Part shown: positions 43,330 to 53,455 of the stretch, piece by piece
Layout of the letters: each line of letters begins with the position of its first letter
Position numbering within the stretch: position 1 is the stretch's first letter
From: Lepidurus packardi
Taxonomy: Eukaryota > Arthropoda > Branchiopoda > Notostraca > Triopsidae
Length of the DNA: 64,000 bases
Direction: 5' to 3'
Assembly (NCBI GenBank): GCA_023053545.1
Contig: JAKZAN010000002.1
Coordinates: 6,692,790 to 6,756,789 of the forward strand
The notes under the pieces: model-generated
Seen by the model: only the letters and a program-made list of their open reading frames with translations
What the model was told of the DNA's origin: nothing
Databases searched by the model: none
Program-made: the position numbers and the translations under genes

Positions 43330-43446
43330 AAATAAACTACATTTATATTTAAATAAACTAGAAATAAACTACATTTATATTTAAATAAACTAGAAATAAA
43401 CTACATTTATATTTAAATAAACTAGAAATAAACTACATTTATATTT
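43330..43446 (+). repeat. 32-bp tandem repeat, about 3.7 copies
   Basis: The unit begins AAATAAACTACATTTATATT and continues TAAATAAACTAG. Copies start at 43330, 43362, 43394 and 43426, with little or no divergence, so the expansion is recent. Confidence 0.88.
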
Positions 43447-43780
43447 TTAATAATATTGAAAGTTTATACTATAAGCGTCCAAATAATTTCTTAACAAAAT
43501 TGTAAAATTCGAACGTACAACTTTTTTAAACTGCGATAATAAAACTAGGGTATTAAAAATTAGTTATATTTATGGAAAGTTATCGTTATAAAAGATATAA
43601 ATGACAATCCAAAAATACAGAAATTTTACTTTTACAGTAAATAAAAAAGGTAAAACAAATAGCCCTTCGAAAATGTTACAATAATTAAATCCCAAACCGT
43701 AAACTTGCTATTTTGAGAAAAGCTGGATTTACAGCTTAAGAAAGCAATCAAAATACAATTTCAAAAATAATAAGAAAATA

Positions 43781-43850
43781 ATGACAGTTTTTACCCGGTT
43801 TTAAATGTTACATTAATGACAGTTTCTACCCGGTTTCAAATGTACATTTT
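43781..43850 (+). repeat. 35-bp direct repeat, two copies
   Basis: ATGACAGTTTYTACCCGGTT starts at 43781 and again at 43816, each copy followed by AAATGT and A/T-rich bases. It lies directly before the dispersed repeat at 43852. Confidence 0.8.
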
Positions 43851-43851
43851 T

Positions 43852-43905
43852 AATAATAAACTTTGGCAACAGGCTTATGCCTATACGCCAATATTAAATT
43901 TAAAA
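43852..43905 (+). repeat. Dispersed repeat, copy 1
   Basis: Contains AATAAACTTTGGCAACAG followed by TATGCCTATACGCCAATATT. The same sequence with two changes occurs in an AMD1 intron near 50121-50166 in the same orientation, so it belongs to an interspersed family. Confidence 0.75.
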
Positions 43906-46900
43906 AAAAAAATAATGACAGTAAACAGTAAATAATTAAATAGATAGAAAATTTACAAATTTAGATAATTGTTATGAAATTACGAGGCTCTCTTCAGTAA
44001 GTATTTCGTCCAGTAAAAACAAAGATTCTTAGTAAAGATCGTAAGCTTTTTTATGTTAGTGTAAGTTCGTCTAGATGCGATAGCTTTGGGCTGTCAAAAG
44101 AAAAATCTGTGGTTATCGACTGGCTTGATCGAACAACGCGCTTGCGGTGGCTTGGCTGCACTGAGATTTTTCGAAAAGTTTTTTGGTGGGGCGTACTGAA
44201 CCCGAAAGTTTGTATGTGTGTGCGTTCTCCATGCTTGGCAGGCTACCTGGGCGCTTGCCTCATATATCATGGTCCAAACGAGGTCCAACCTTCAAGCAGG
44301 GGTATAACTTCTTTGCAAAAAAGAAAAGGTGTATCTTTACCTTGCTGCGTTTGTGCTTCGCACATTTTCTACAGGCTCTTGAGAGAAAGATTCCCGAAGA
44401 CGAACACAGCGACCCTGACCGTTAGCAGAGACCTTTTTACAAGGTCTGGACAGGGGGGGGGGGATCTTTTAAAAGAGACAGAACAAAGTAGCAGGAGTAT
44501 AATTTTGGCGACAACTAAGCACATATGTCCTAAATTGCAAAGACCATTGGTACAGAGCAACTAGAGGAAAGAGGAGCCCCCATTAACGGCCGATGGTAAT
44601 GGTTAAGTGCACCTATGCACCTGAGACAACTCGCAGATAAGGATGTGAGAGAGCAAAGAAAGAGAGAAGAAAGAAAGAGGAGACAGACAGGACCCCATCA
44701 GGTCCAACACAGGGATCTTCTTGGTCTGTCGTTGTTAAGGATCACAGTCCAAAAGTCGTCGAAAACTCCTAGGAAAAGCTCCTGGTGGGGCAAAGGTGAG
44801 GTTATACATATAGATATAGGTATATATAAGGTTCTAACATTTCCTCTTTGGATAGGTGTAGGGTTGGTTGGCCTCCGTTTTCTGGGCGTTCGATGCCGAA
44901 GAGTGATTGCAAGGACCCTTTGGACTGATTTATAGACCTCACCAGGGAAGTGGAGTTGGCTTTGGGAAGTTTCTTACTTGGAGGTCCCAATCTTTTCTTC
45001 CCCCTCTTCTCCATTTGCCTTTTGCCTACCAAACTAGATATCCCGTACCTTTGGGATCTCATTGCATATGCAAAAAAGGGCCGAGCCGGTCTTTGGTCAT
45101 GAGAAGCAAGATTTAGCTGGACAGTTTCGAAGTCAGACCTTACGTCATAAATTCAACTTCCCACGTTATGGAAATTGGTTCCCTTACAATTTGTAAGTGA
45201 AATGCCCAGGTATAGCAGCTCTCGTGCGGAGAAACAGTCCTGTAAGGCGAGATAAAAACTAAAGGAATATTTTGTACCACAAATAATCCTGGTATATCAT
45301 ATTAATTTCTTATCGTGTCCGTTCTTGCTTGATGGGTTTTTTTTTATCCAAAATATAAACAGAAAATTGAGTAAGAACGAAAGGGAAACGCCTCAAATCA
45401 AGGCAAATTTAACTATTTTTTTATCGACCACAGCTTTCGAAAGGTCTGTCCCTGGAGTGACTCTGATTACTAAACATTTTATTAATTTCGAAGTGATTTT
45501 TTTTTAAAAGTAAACGTTATAAAAAAGTACGGTGCCTGTAACGAATATTCAGTGAACAATTTTTACCAGGATTTCTAATTTCCTGGCAAAGCACGCGTGG
45601 AGCATAACAAAACAAACACAAGGAAGCCTCTGAAGCGTGAACATAGTCGGAGACTAGGTTATAAATGGATTGCATGTACAAGAAACGATAACGATTGTGC
45701 ATTAATATAGCTACAGTGTCTTACTTGAAAGTTTATACCATGACGGTATTACGCAATTCACGTGATATTCACACGTCACTCACTTCGCCCGCCAAACTTA
45801 TCAACACGCGTTTAATTTAAACATAGCAAAAGAGAATGCGACTTGAACGCCATCTAGCGTATCCAATGTACTTATTTTCAACCGCATGTTTTAAAACACC
45901 CTTGCAATAACTGAACACTAGAATTGGGTACTTTGAAAGTCTCATAAGCCAAGGAGGCAAAGACCAACTACTTTGAGCTAGGTTGCATTTTAGGGTTGCT
46001 GATGCATAAGTCTAGTTGCCGACCTAAGAAATCATAAAAATATGCAACTACTTCCTTACGTTTAAGTTTGTAACTTGAAAACCTCTTTCAGGAAGACAGG
46101 ATAATTACAAACTCTTTATTGGTTCTGGATTTATTGTCCAAAAAGAAAAAATTGCTAAGACGCACGCAAAGAAATCGTTCTTTATCATGTCTAGAGCAAT
46201 CTATGTATGTCTTGAACACATGTTCCAATAAATGTTTACAATAAAAGCTAGCAATTGTCACTACCCCGTAAATGTACCAAAGATCAAGTAAAAGTCTTAG
46301 ATTCTCTTTTGCAGTGGTGTCAGTCAATTTTTCATACAATTCTTAGCCAATTTTGTGAGCATCAACCTTTTCGCAAAAAAAAAAAAGAAAAGTGAGGAAA
46401 GAGACATAAAAAACAGAATATGTCTTAACCTTGCTTCTACAAATGAAGATTTTTTTGCCATAACCCTACAAATATGCCAAAAAGAAAACAAGCAACCCAT
46501 AAACAAATTATCCATACCCTTTTTCCTTTCTCTTGTTCTCTACCGAACTGCAAGCATCACACACTTAAAACTTACCCCTCAGCAAAGTAATGCATAGATA
46601 AGTTTTTCCCTTCTTATTTTAACATTGATATGAACCTTTTCAGTTCCCCCTAGCGTCTAAAAAATAAATCCACGTTTTGAGAATATTTCAGCTCTCAGAA
46701 ACATGAATCTTTCTTTTGTAACTTTCAAACACCCCTCATTAAAGAACAGAAAGGGAATTTGGAGTAAGAACAGTGGAACCGAAAGGTTATTCACATGTGT
46801 CATCTAAGCTTAAATCCATAACAAAGGCCTCTCCAGGATGGTCCGTCGCTGGAGACACCTCTGCTCCCCTGCAATCAAGAAATTTTCGTCCTCCACCAGC

Positions 46901-47255
46901 AAAAAAGAACCAAGTCCGAAGGCAAAACCAAACTTAACACGACCAAACGGTAAATTAGCCTTTCCTGTCTGCTATAGATTATTGTGGCAGACTTTTGGGA
47001 CTCGAAATTGGTTCTCTTCTCTGGCGGAGGCACCTTGGCGACATTGCGGGTGATCCTAATGCAGGCTCCCAAAACTGAGGTCAAAAACGCGAACAGAAAC
47101 AATGCTCCTTTGTCCAATTGAGACTGAGAAGACTTGACGGACAGAAAAGAACGACGTGGTTGAGATATATCGGAGAGGTCAGAGAAACAGGCGATGCAGT
47201 CGTGATCGGAAACCGGAGAAGGGTGCCCAGAGGAAGCTCTGGGTGCCCGCCAAAC

Positions 47256-50200
47256 TCAGCTGGGGAATTTCGAGTAAAGAGCGTAGGTAAGGTCGTAGTT
47301 CTTCAAGTGACAGTACTGAATATCACGACGCAGAAATTCACCCAAGACGGTCGCGCTCAACAGATCCTTGTGGGTATCTTCCACCACCGATGCCTTCGGA
47401 AACAAAATAAGCATAAAAATAAGAACAAAAATAGAAAAGAAAAAAAAAAACAAAGAAAGAAAAGAAAAATAGAACTTCCAAGTGATGAAACTTCTAATTT
47501 TACCTTGTTTGCGAAAGCGGTCAGGATAAACTTGCCAGGGCGGAACGTTTGTAAGACGCGTAAGATGACTTCCTTGTACGAAGACTGCGGAATGTTGCTC
47601 TCGAAACTCACGTAGGAAAACTCGGCTTCAGGCGTGATATGGATTGTCATGTACGCTCCCTGGTGCCACGAAAAAAAGATACAAAAATGCAATTAGGATG
47701 GAAAGTCTTCGTTGAACGCCGCATTCAACTTTCATCAGATTTGAATTCGAGTACTTGTCCAGAAACCCAGGCAGAGTACAGAAATACCAAAGCTAGGAGG
47801 TCGCACAGGGATCGGGTCATTTTTTAGTCGAGAACTTTGTGGAAGAAGACGGAAGTTGTAAGGAATGAAAGGCAAGGATCTACTTACGCAAGCTGCTTCT
47901 TGCGCCTGCAACGTCCATGCCAATGCCAGCAGAGAACACAAACAAGGAAAGAAGAAAAACAAGTAAGAAGAACCGCAGGAAAAAACGACTGACCCAGAAC
48001 CAAAAGGAAAAAATTGACAAAGAAACATATATACGACACATTGACAGCTTGATTTACCATAGCAAACAAGACAACCACGCAAGTTAGAGCTTGTTTAGTA
48101 CATCACACACTTGTCTATTTGGTTTAAAGACCAACACGAATAGGTTACACTTACATTCTTCATGACACCATTCATGGAATAGCCGCATGGGTCAAACAGA
48201 TAGTCATCAATCGTCACGTTGGGTAGAATCTTGTCAATTCCGGATTTCTGAGAAATACGAAAAATACGTTTTATCGACCTCTTCCTTTTTTAGATCACTA
48301 TTTTATAATTTTTTGATTTGTAAAAGGTTCCTTTAAGGCTCCCGTCTATCTCAGCTACGTATAAGAGGTTAGCAATGGGGAATTCGGAACAACTTTTTGA
48401 GAAAACCAGTACATTTCACGAAAATTTTTTTTGGGAGTTATGAAAGTTCGACTACTTTATTCGGGATATTATGCTGCTATAGCAAATTGTGGCAACAAGT
48501 TGTACTTTTCAGAATCAAAACAAGCACAGACACTTTGCGGGCAACTAGCTATCTTTTTCTTTATGTACTTCCTTACGCAAGGCTTCAGGCAAATCAATAA
48601 CAAACATCAGTGCCATCTATTGACGGTTATGCATAAAAAAAGCTAAGGTATACGGTAGCTTCAATTTAAATTTTTTTGCAAATCTTTTTCAATGTTATTT
48701 TAATCACCTTATCTTTTTTAAAGCTATTTAATTTAATACAATTTTTGGATTTGGCAATCTTTTTCGGGCAATCGGGGAACTAGCTATCTTTTTCTTTTTG
48801 TACTTCCTTACGCAAGGCTTCAGGCAAATCAATAACAAACATCAGTGCCATCTATTGACGGTTTATGCATCAATAAGCTAAGGTATACGGTAGCTTCAAT
48901 TTGAAATTTTTTTGCAAATCTTTTTCAATGTTATTTTAATCACCTTATCTTTTTTAAAAGCTAGTCAATTTAATACAATTTTTGGATTTGGGGTTTCTTG
49001 ATTAGAGATCCAAGTTACTTACCAAAGTGGCTTCAGTAGCAGATTTGGACATTTGCTTAGTAAAAATCTTCATAACTTCAGGGTCCAAGTCAGTCATCAT
49101 AATCTCCAAAGTTTGATCGGCTTCTTTGATTGGACCTTTGGCCGAGACAACCATGGATCGCAAGTTGGATGTTGAATCCGAGTCGCAAGAATCCTCGCTC
49201 AAGGAATCCTCGAGTTCATACGCGTCCGCATCATCTTGATAGTCAATGCGTTCGGCTAAGCCATCGCCATACTGGTCGTCCATAGCTGCGCTGGGATGCA
49301 GCAAAGCAGTCAACGGACGATTGGCAACGCTAACCGGATTCAGCGTATACAGATACCAGCAATCGCGATTCACAGCACCCAAGCAGTAAGCAGCCCCATC
49401 TGGAATTTAACAACTAAGGGTTTAATTACAAATATGATATTTAAAAAAAAACGTAGCGTATTACATTACGATGATCATCACCCCTTTCAACACAATTCCC
49501 AAATTACCCTTTCTAATATTACACAGTTATTTAACGGAATAGCCAAGTCGGTAAGCTTTAGAGGCGTTGTCTACGAGTTCAACGTTGCCCTTTCTCGGCC
49601 GCTTTCTCAAAACATTCAGGGCGATCAATAGTATATCCCAAGGTTGTTCCGGTTCCCATGGCTTGTGCGTTGTGGACACAGGACAAAATTTGGTCAAAAG
49701 AACATAGATAAAAGAAGCATCACGTGCTAGGTCGATAACTGGCCCCCCAAAAGAAATAAGCATTACTTTCTTCCTGTTATTTGCCTGTTTTTGTTTCTTC
49801 TCCGCCTTCAATTCCGGGGAAAAGAAACCATTCCAAATCAGACCGCAAATGTTTACCTGGAAACATCTCGTCCAGCAAAGCTACTTCATCAGGAAAGTTG
49901 CGGTGAGGCTCTTGCTGCAATTCGGGACGCTTATAATTTTTACGCGAGTAAAAGAGATCCTAATATCAAAATAATGAACAAATCTTAATATTCAAAACAA
50001 AATATGTTAATGAAAAGGTACACATTTTTCATTTATAATCATTGATCATTTATATAAAATATATAAATGATCTTTAAGATCATTTATATAAGATATATAA
50101 ATGATCTTAAATGTACGTATTAATAAATAAACTTTGGCAACAGACTCATGCCTATACGCCAATATTCTAAAAAAATATATTAATTTATTAAATTTCTTTT

Positions 50201-52086
50201 CTTGATTTTTTTATTTGTCTAAAAAAGATAACAAGATAAATCTTTTAGGATTGAAACTACAGTATTAAAGGTATTCGGAAACATTAATACGTACAAAAAG
50301 CTAAGATTTCTACTTTCTTTTTAAGCAAAAAAGTAGATATATTTAGAATTTAGAATGTTAAAAAATCTTAAAATATTCCCGTTTTATTTTTGCTTTGTGT
50401 TAAACGCGTACCTGAACCTCGTCGAATCCTGCGTATCTCTGCACTACAGTTAACAGAAATTTGAGGCACAATAACGGTGTCGTTGTACCACATGTCTTCA
50501 AGATGAAACGGCGCTTAGATACGAACATGCTGCTTTCACTATAACAAACAAAACAGGTTACGAAGCAAGGAATAACGGGGTGTGGAAAGGAAATTGCTGA
50601 CGTCAAAGCGAGAAACCGGACACTACCTGAGCACGTAAGCATCGATCGATTCGTTGCGGTTAAAGCTGATGATTTCGCAGCGAACAATTTTCAGCATTTC
50701 TTCCCATTTGCTCCTACACAGAAAAAGGGAATAATATTTTTTTAAATGTGAAAGAATTTACATAATTAAAAGTCATAGAAAATCCAAAGCAGAATCCAAA
50801 CCGGAACCGAACACGAAAGACGGAAAACCTGGCATCGTTTCAAAAAATTTCCCTAGACTAGGGTTAAAGCAGTGGGTTATTTTTGAATTTCCACAGCGTC
50901 TGAAGCTGTTGGACTTGTTTGAAATAACGGCTAATTAAAGCTCGGTCACGTCAACATCAGAAAAAACATCCCATTTTCTCTATTTTCACGCTTTTATTTC
51001 ACATTATTTTTATTTTCACGTTTTTTCACGTGACTTATTATGATTAAGTATTCTATTACGAGAACCTACATCAACGTTACCATGACAAAAAGTATAATTT
51101 AAACATTTTCCCTTAAATAAAAAAGGAAAAAAACGAGGGATTTCTCGAAGGATTTCGCTTGAGGCGATGAATACCATGCATTATGGTCACATGGCATACT
51201 AAGTGCTAAAGGTTTCAGAAGTTTTGGATGACGGAAAGCCTGGGAAGGACAGCTAGGAACGTATATGGAACGTACCTAGCGAACTGAAAACTGGGTAAGC
51301 AGACCTGATCCCACGTGACTTGTAACAAAAGTCACTATAAAGCTAACGCTAACGCCTAGGAAGGACGGCTAGGAACGTATACGGAACGTAACCAGTGGAA
51401 CTGAAAACAGCCTGAGCAGACCTGAAGCCACGTGACTTGCAATAAAGCGTCATTATAACGCTACCGCAACCGGTTATCGCATATTGCACCAGGGACATGC
51501 TTTTGTGATGCGGGAGTATGATGAGCCACATGAGTCGAGTTTGTAACATGAAATGAAAGAGTGCCACTATTTTAACCTTGAAATTCGAGTAAAGTTTGGA
51601 CACGTAGTGGGATGCGTCCTGAGATTGCTCATGGCGTAAGCTATTTTTGCCCGTTGGGTTTTGGCCGGCGTCGACTTTAATACGTCAACTCGAGATTTCT
51701 TGACAAGACAGTCCTAAAGATTTGTTTCAGGGTTATGAAGGCCTTGGCCTCCTTTACATCCATCCGGCTTCTTTGCTGGAAACCCTACTTGTCTGGACGT
51801 CGCGTGCCCTAGCTGATTAGGATCAATGGCCGAACATTACATCAAAAGGCAAGTTTACATTAAATGGGACATCTTGATTGTTGACAACCAGTCACGATTT
51901 TAACCACGAAAACCGACTAATTAAATAAAAATTTTGTGTAATATGTCCTTACCTGGGTACTTTACGAAGATCGCTATTATTGACCTTCCCATCTTTACGC
52001 GTGAACCAGACTTCCAGCAACTTCTCTACCCCCTCAAAGAAATGCTGCTCGTTATTCTGATTCGTACCAGGCTCCATGATTTCCAT
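47256..52086 (-). CDS. AMD1: S-adenosylmethionine decarboxylase proenzyme
   Basis: Makes decarboxylated S-adenosylmethionine, the aminopropyl donor for spermidine and spermine, in the cytosol. The eight exons are 52086-51953, 50713-50627, 50538-50412, 49959-49857, 49399-49023, 48247-48155, 47659-47504 and 47393-47256, giving 404 aa (human 334). The start region [14 protein letters not shown] is conserved. The self-cleavage site LSES|SMF places the pyruvoyl-forming serine at residue 76. The catalytic Cys in KTCGTT (90), Ser in CGYSMNG and His in TIHITPE are present. So are residues matching the human putrescine site: Glu15, Lys80, Asp174 and Glu178 (here DQTLE), and Glu256. Between LYTLN and DQTLE lies an extra acidic stretch of about 60 residues, unlike other animals' enzymes that I know. 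The last intron's short C-terminal exon ends [11 protein letters not shown]. Introns hold local duplications (separate entries). Confidence 0.95.
48543..48993 (+). repeat. Tandem duplication of about 215 bp inside an AMD1 intron
   Basis: Copy 1 is about 48543-48755 and copy 2 about 48778-48993, starting AACTAGCTATCTTTTTCTTT, with only a few substitutions and small indels. A 20-odd bp spacer separates them. It lies between AMD1 exons 5 and 6. Confidence 0.9.
50043..50106. repeat. Two adjacent AT-rich palindromes in an AMD1 intron
   Basis: GATCATTTATATA...TATATAAATGATC occurs twice in a row (about 50044-50072 and 50078-50106), each nearly a perfect inverted repeat. The pair also forms a direct repeat. 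It could form cruciform or hairpin structures. Confidence 0.8.
50121..50166 (+). repeat. Dispersed repeat, copy 2 (AMD1 intron)
   Basis: Matches 43852-43905 over about 45 bases, including TATACGCCAATATT. It lies immediately after the AT palindromes, in the intron between AMD1 exons 3 and 4. Confidence 0.75.
51238..51470 (+). repeat. Tandem duplication of about 116 bp in AMD1 intron 1
   Basis: Copies start at 51238 and 51354 with GCCTRGGAAGGACRGCTAGG and share GGAACGTA, AGCAGACCTGA and CCACGTGACTTG. Divergence of roughly 15-20% shows it is older than the 48.5 kb duplication. Confidence 0.85.
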
Positions 52087-53455
52087 AACGACTTTCGCGA
52101 AGGTTATATTTCGTGGAAATACGATGAACTGACAAAGAGAAACACTTGAGAACACCGATCTTAATTAAGTTTTCCTGTGGGTTGTTAACTTTGGAACGAA
52201 CACCTTAGGTCCAGGACCTGTTCCACTCGCTGGTTGGCAGCTGAATAAAGAATACTAAAGCATTCGCGGTTCGAGTTCGGGTTCCACGTTAAGCATTTCT
52301 TTCGACGTTGAGACTCTATAGCACAGCGCAAGCGCAATCTGCTTCGCGGGAAAATCGATCGTCATCAGTCGGTTTAGTTGGACGGAAGCAGCGCATTGCG
52401 GCATCTTTCTTCCCTGAATTGATCCAAGCTGTGACGTCTGGTTTCGCCACCGACGTATTCATGAAGGAGACATGTATACTTACATGTACTCCTGTGTACT
52501 TACCTTACATGACTAAAACGTCAAAAAAGCATCGTTACTTTCTGAAAAGGATGCAAATCTCATCGCTTCTTTGATAATTCGAACAAAGTACGCAATCGAA
52601 GGAAATCGAATTTAATGTTTGCTTGCGCTATTCCTCTTGTACAGTAACAAGAGTAATTCTTTGGATCACAATCCCAGGAATTGCACAATACAAATGTGTT
52701 TCAGCAAATCAGAAATAAATCGTTGCATGAAGAAGTGTGTTCGACTAGCAGCTTTTGCTTTTATAACTTCTGTAAAAAAAAAAAACTTCAAGCCATACAA
52801 CAGAACAAGTAGTTAGGACTTTTATCGCAATTAAGTCTTACCCTTGTTGAATTTCTGCTAATTTTGCAAGACAAAGCGTCACGTTAGACTGACACAAGGA
52901 GAGCGGGTTATAAAGGTTAATACTCTCCCTGAATTGTGCCAACTCCACAATGTGGAGGTGATTGCGAATGTTTCATTAGGCAAGAGAAGGATAAAACTGC
53001 CGCTCTTCGTCCACATCAGCTCCTTTACCTGACCTCTATTCAATTTCAAACCCGAGTTCTCACTCTTTACCGTCTCCTGGTCCTAACCAAATTAACATTT
53101 TGGATTTGATTAGTTCCAGGAGTATCAGACATTATGTAAATGCAGTTCTACTTTACACTTTCCAGCCTTACAAACTAGCGCGAACATTAGGGGGACTTGA
53201 AACACATACGTAATCCTTTTTCAAGAGAAATCACAGCTGCGAACAAACCAATTGGCACCACTCTCATACAATAAGTCTTTACATTCTGTACTGGGTTTCC
53301 GCTTACTTTTAAAAGAAAAAAATGTAAGGAATTGCACCAGGGACTGTACATATATAACCGTTACTACAATAAAACTCTGGGACTATGTACACATACACAC
53401 GCTACTCATACAAACTCACAGGCGATTGTTTTTCAATCATTCCGAGAAATCTATC
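52087..53455. other. Spacer upstream of AMD1 and downstream of RIPOR
   Basis: Holds the AMD1 promoter and 5'UTR and the RIPOR 3'UTR; both genes are on the minus strand. Nothing else is recognisable. Confidence 0.6.
52255..52263 (-). promoter_or_regulatory. Possible minimal upstream ORF (ATG CTT TAG) before AMD1
   Basis: A two-codon ORF lies about 170 nt upstream of the AMD1 start on the same strand. Mammalian AMD1 is translationally controlled by a six-codon uORF that senses polyamines. Whether this stretch is in the transcript is unknown, because an acceptor-like TTTCTCTTTGTCAG lies between it and the start. Confidence 0.2.

Larger units (their letters stand above)
26243..47255. other. 21-kb region without supported genes between convergent Frizzled and AMD1
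   Basis: Both flanking genes point into this region, so its ends carry their 3'UTRs. Candidate AMD1 poly(A) hexamers on the minus strand lie at 46115-46120 and 46130-46135. All open frames are short or have random-looking products without flanking splice sites plus recognisable motifs; the largest (44109-44564, 151 codons) has no family resemblance. The sequence is AT-rich with many purine/pyrimidine tracts. Definite structures are the foldback element at 28124-28418, a GA microsatellite at 42787-42814, tandem repeats at 36249-36288, 43330-43446 and 43781-43850, and a dispersed repeat at 43852-43905. Non-coding RNA genes or regulatory DNA may be present but cannot be recognised by reading. 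Confidence 0.65.

Noticed and set aside
44109..44564. 151-codon plus-strand ORF in the gene desert
   Set aside because: No family motif, mixed hydrophobic/cysteine-rich random look, contains an 11-G run; no splice context to support it.
47118..47615. 165-codon plus-strand ORF
   Set aside because: It is antisense to the last two AMD1 exons, which are well supported; Lys/Arg-rich shadow translation.
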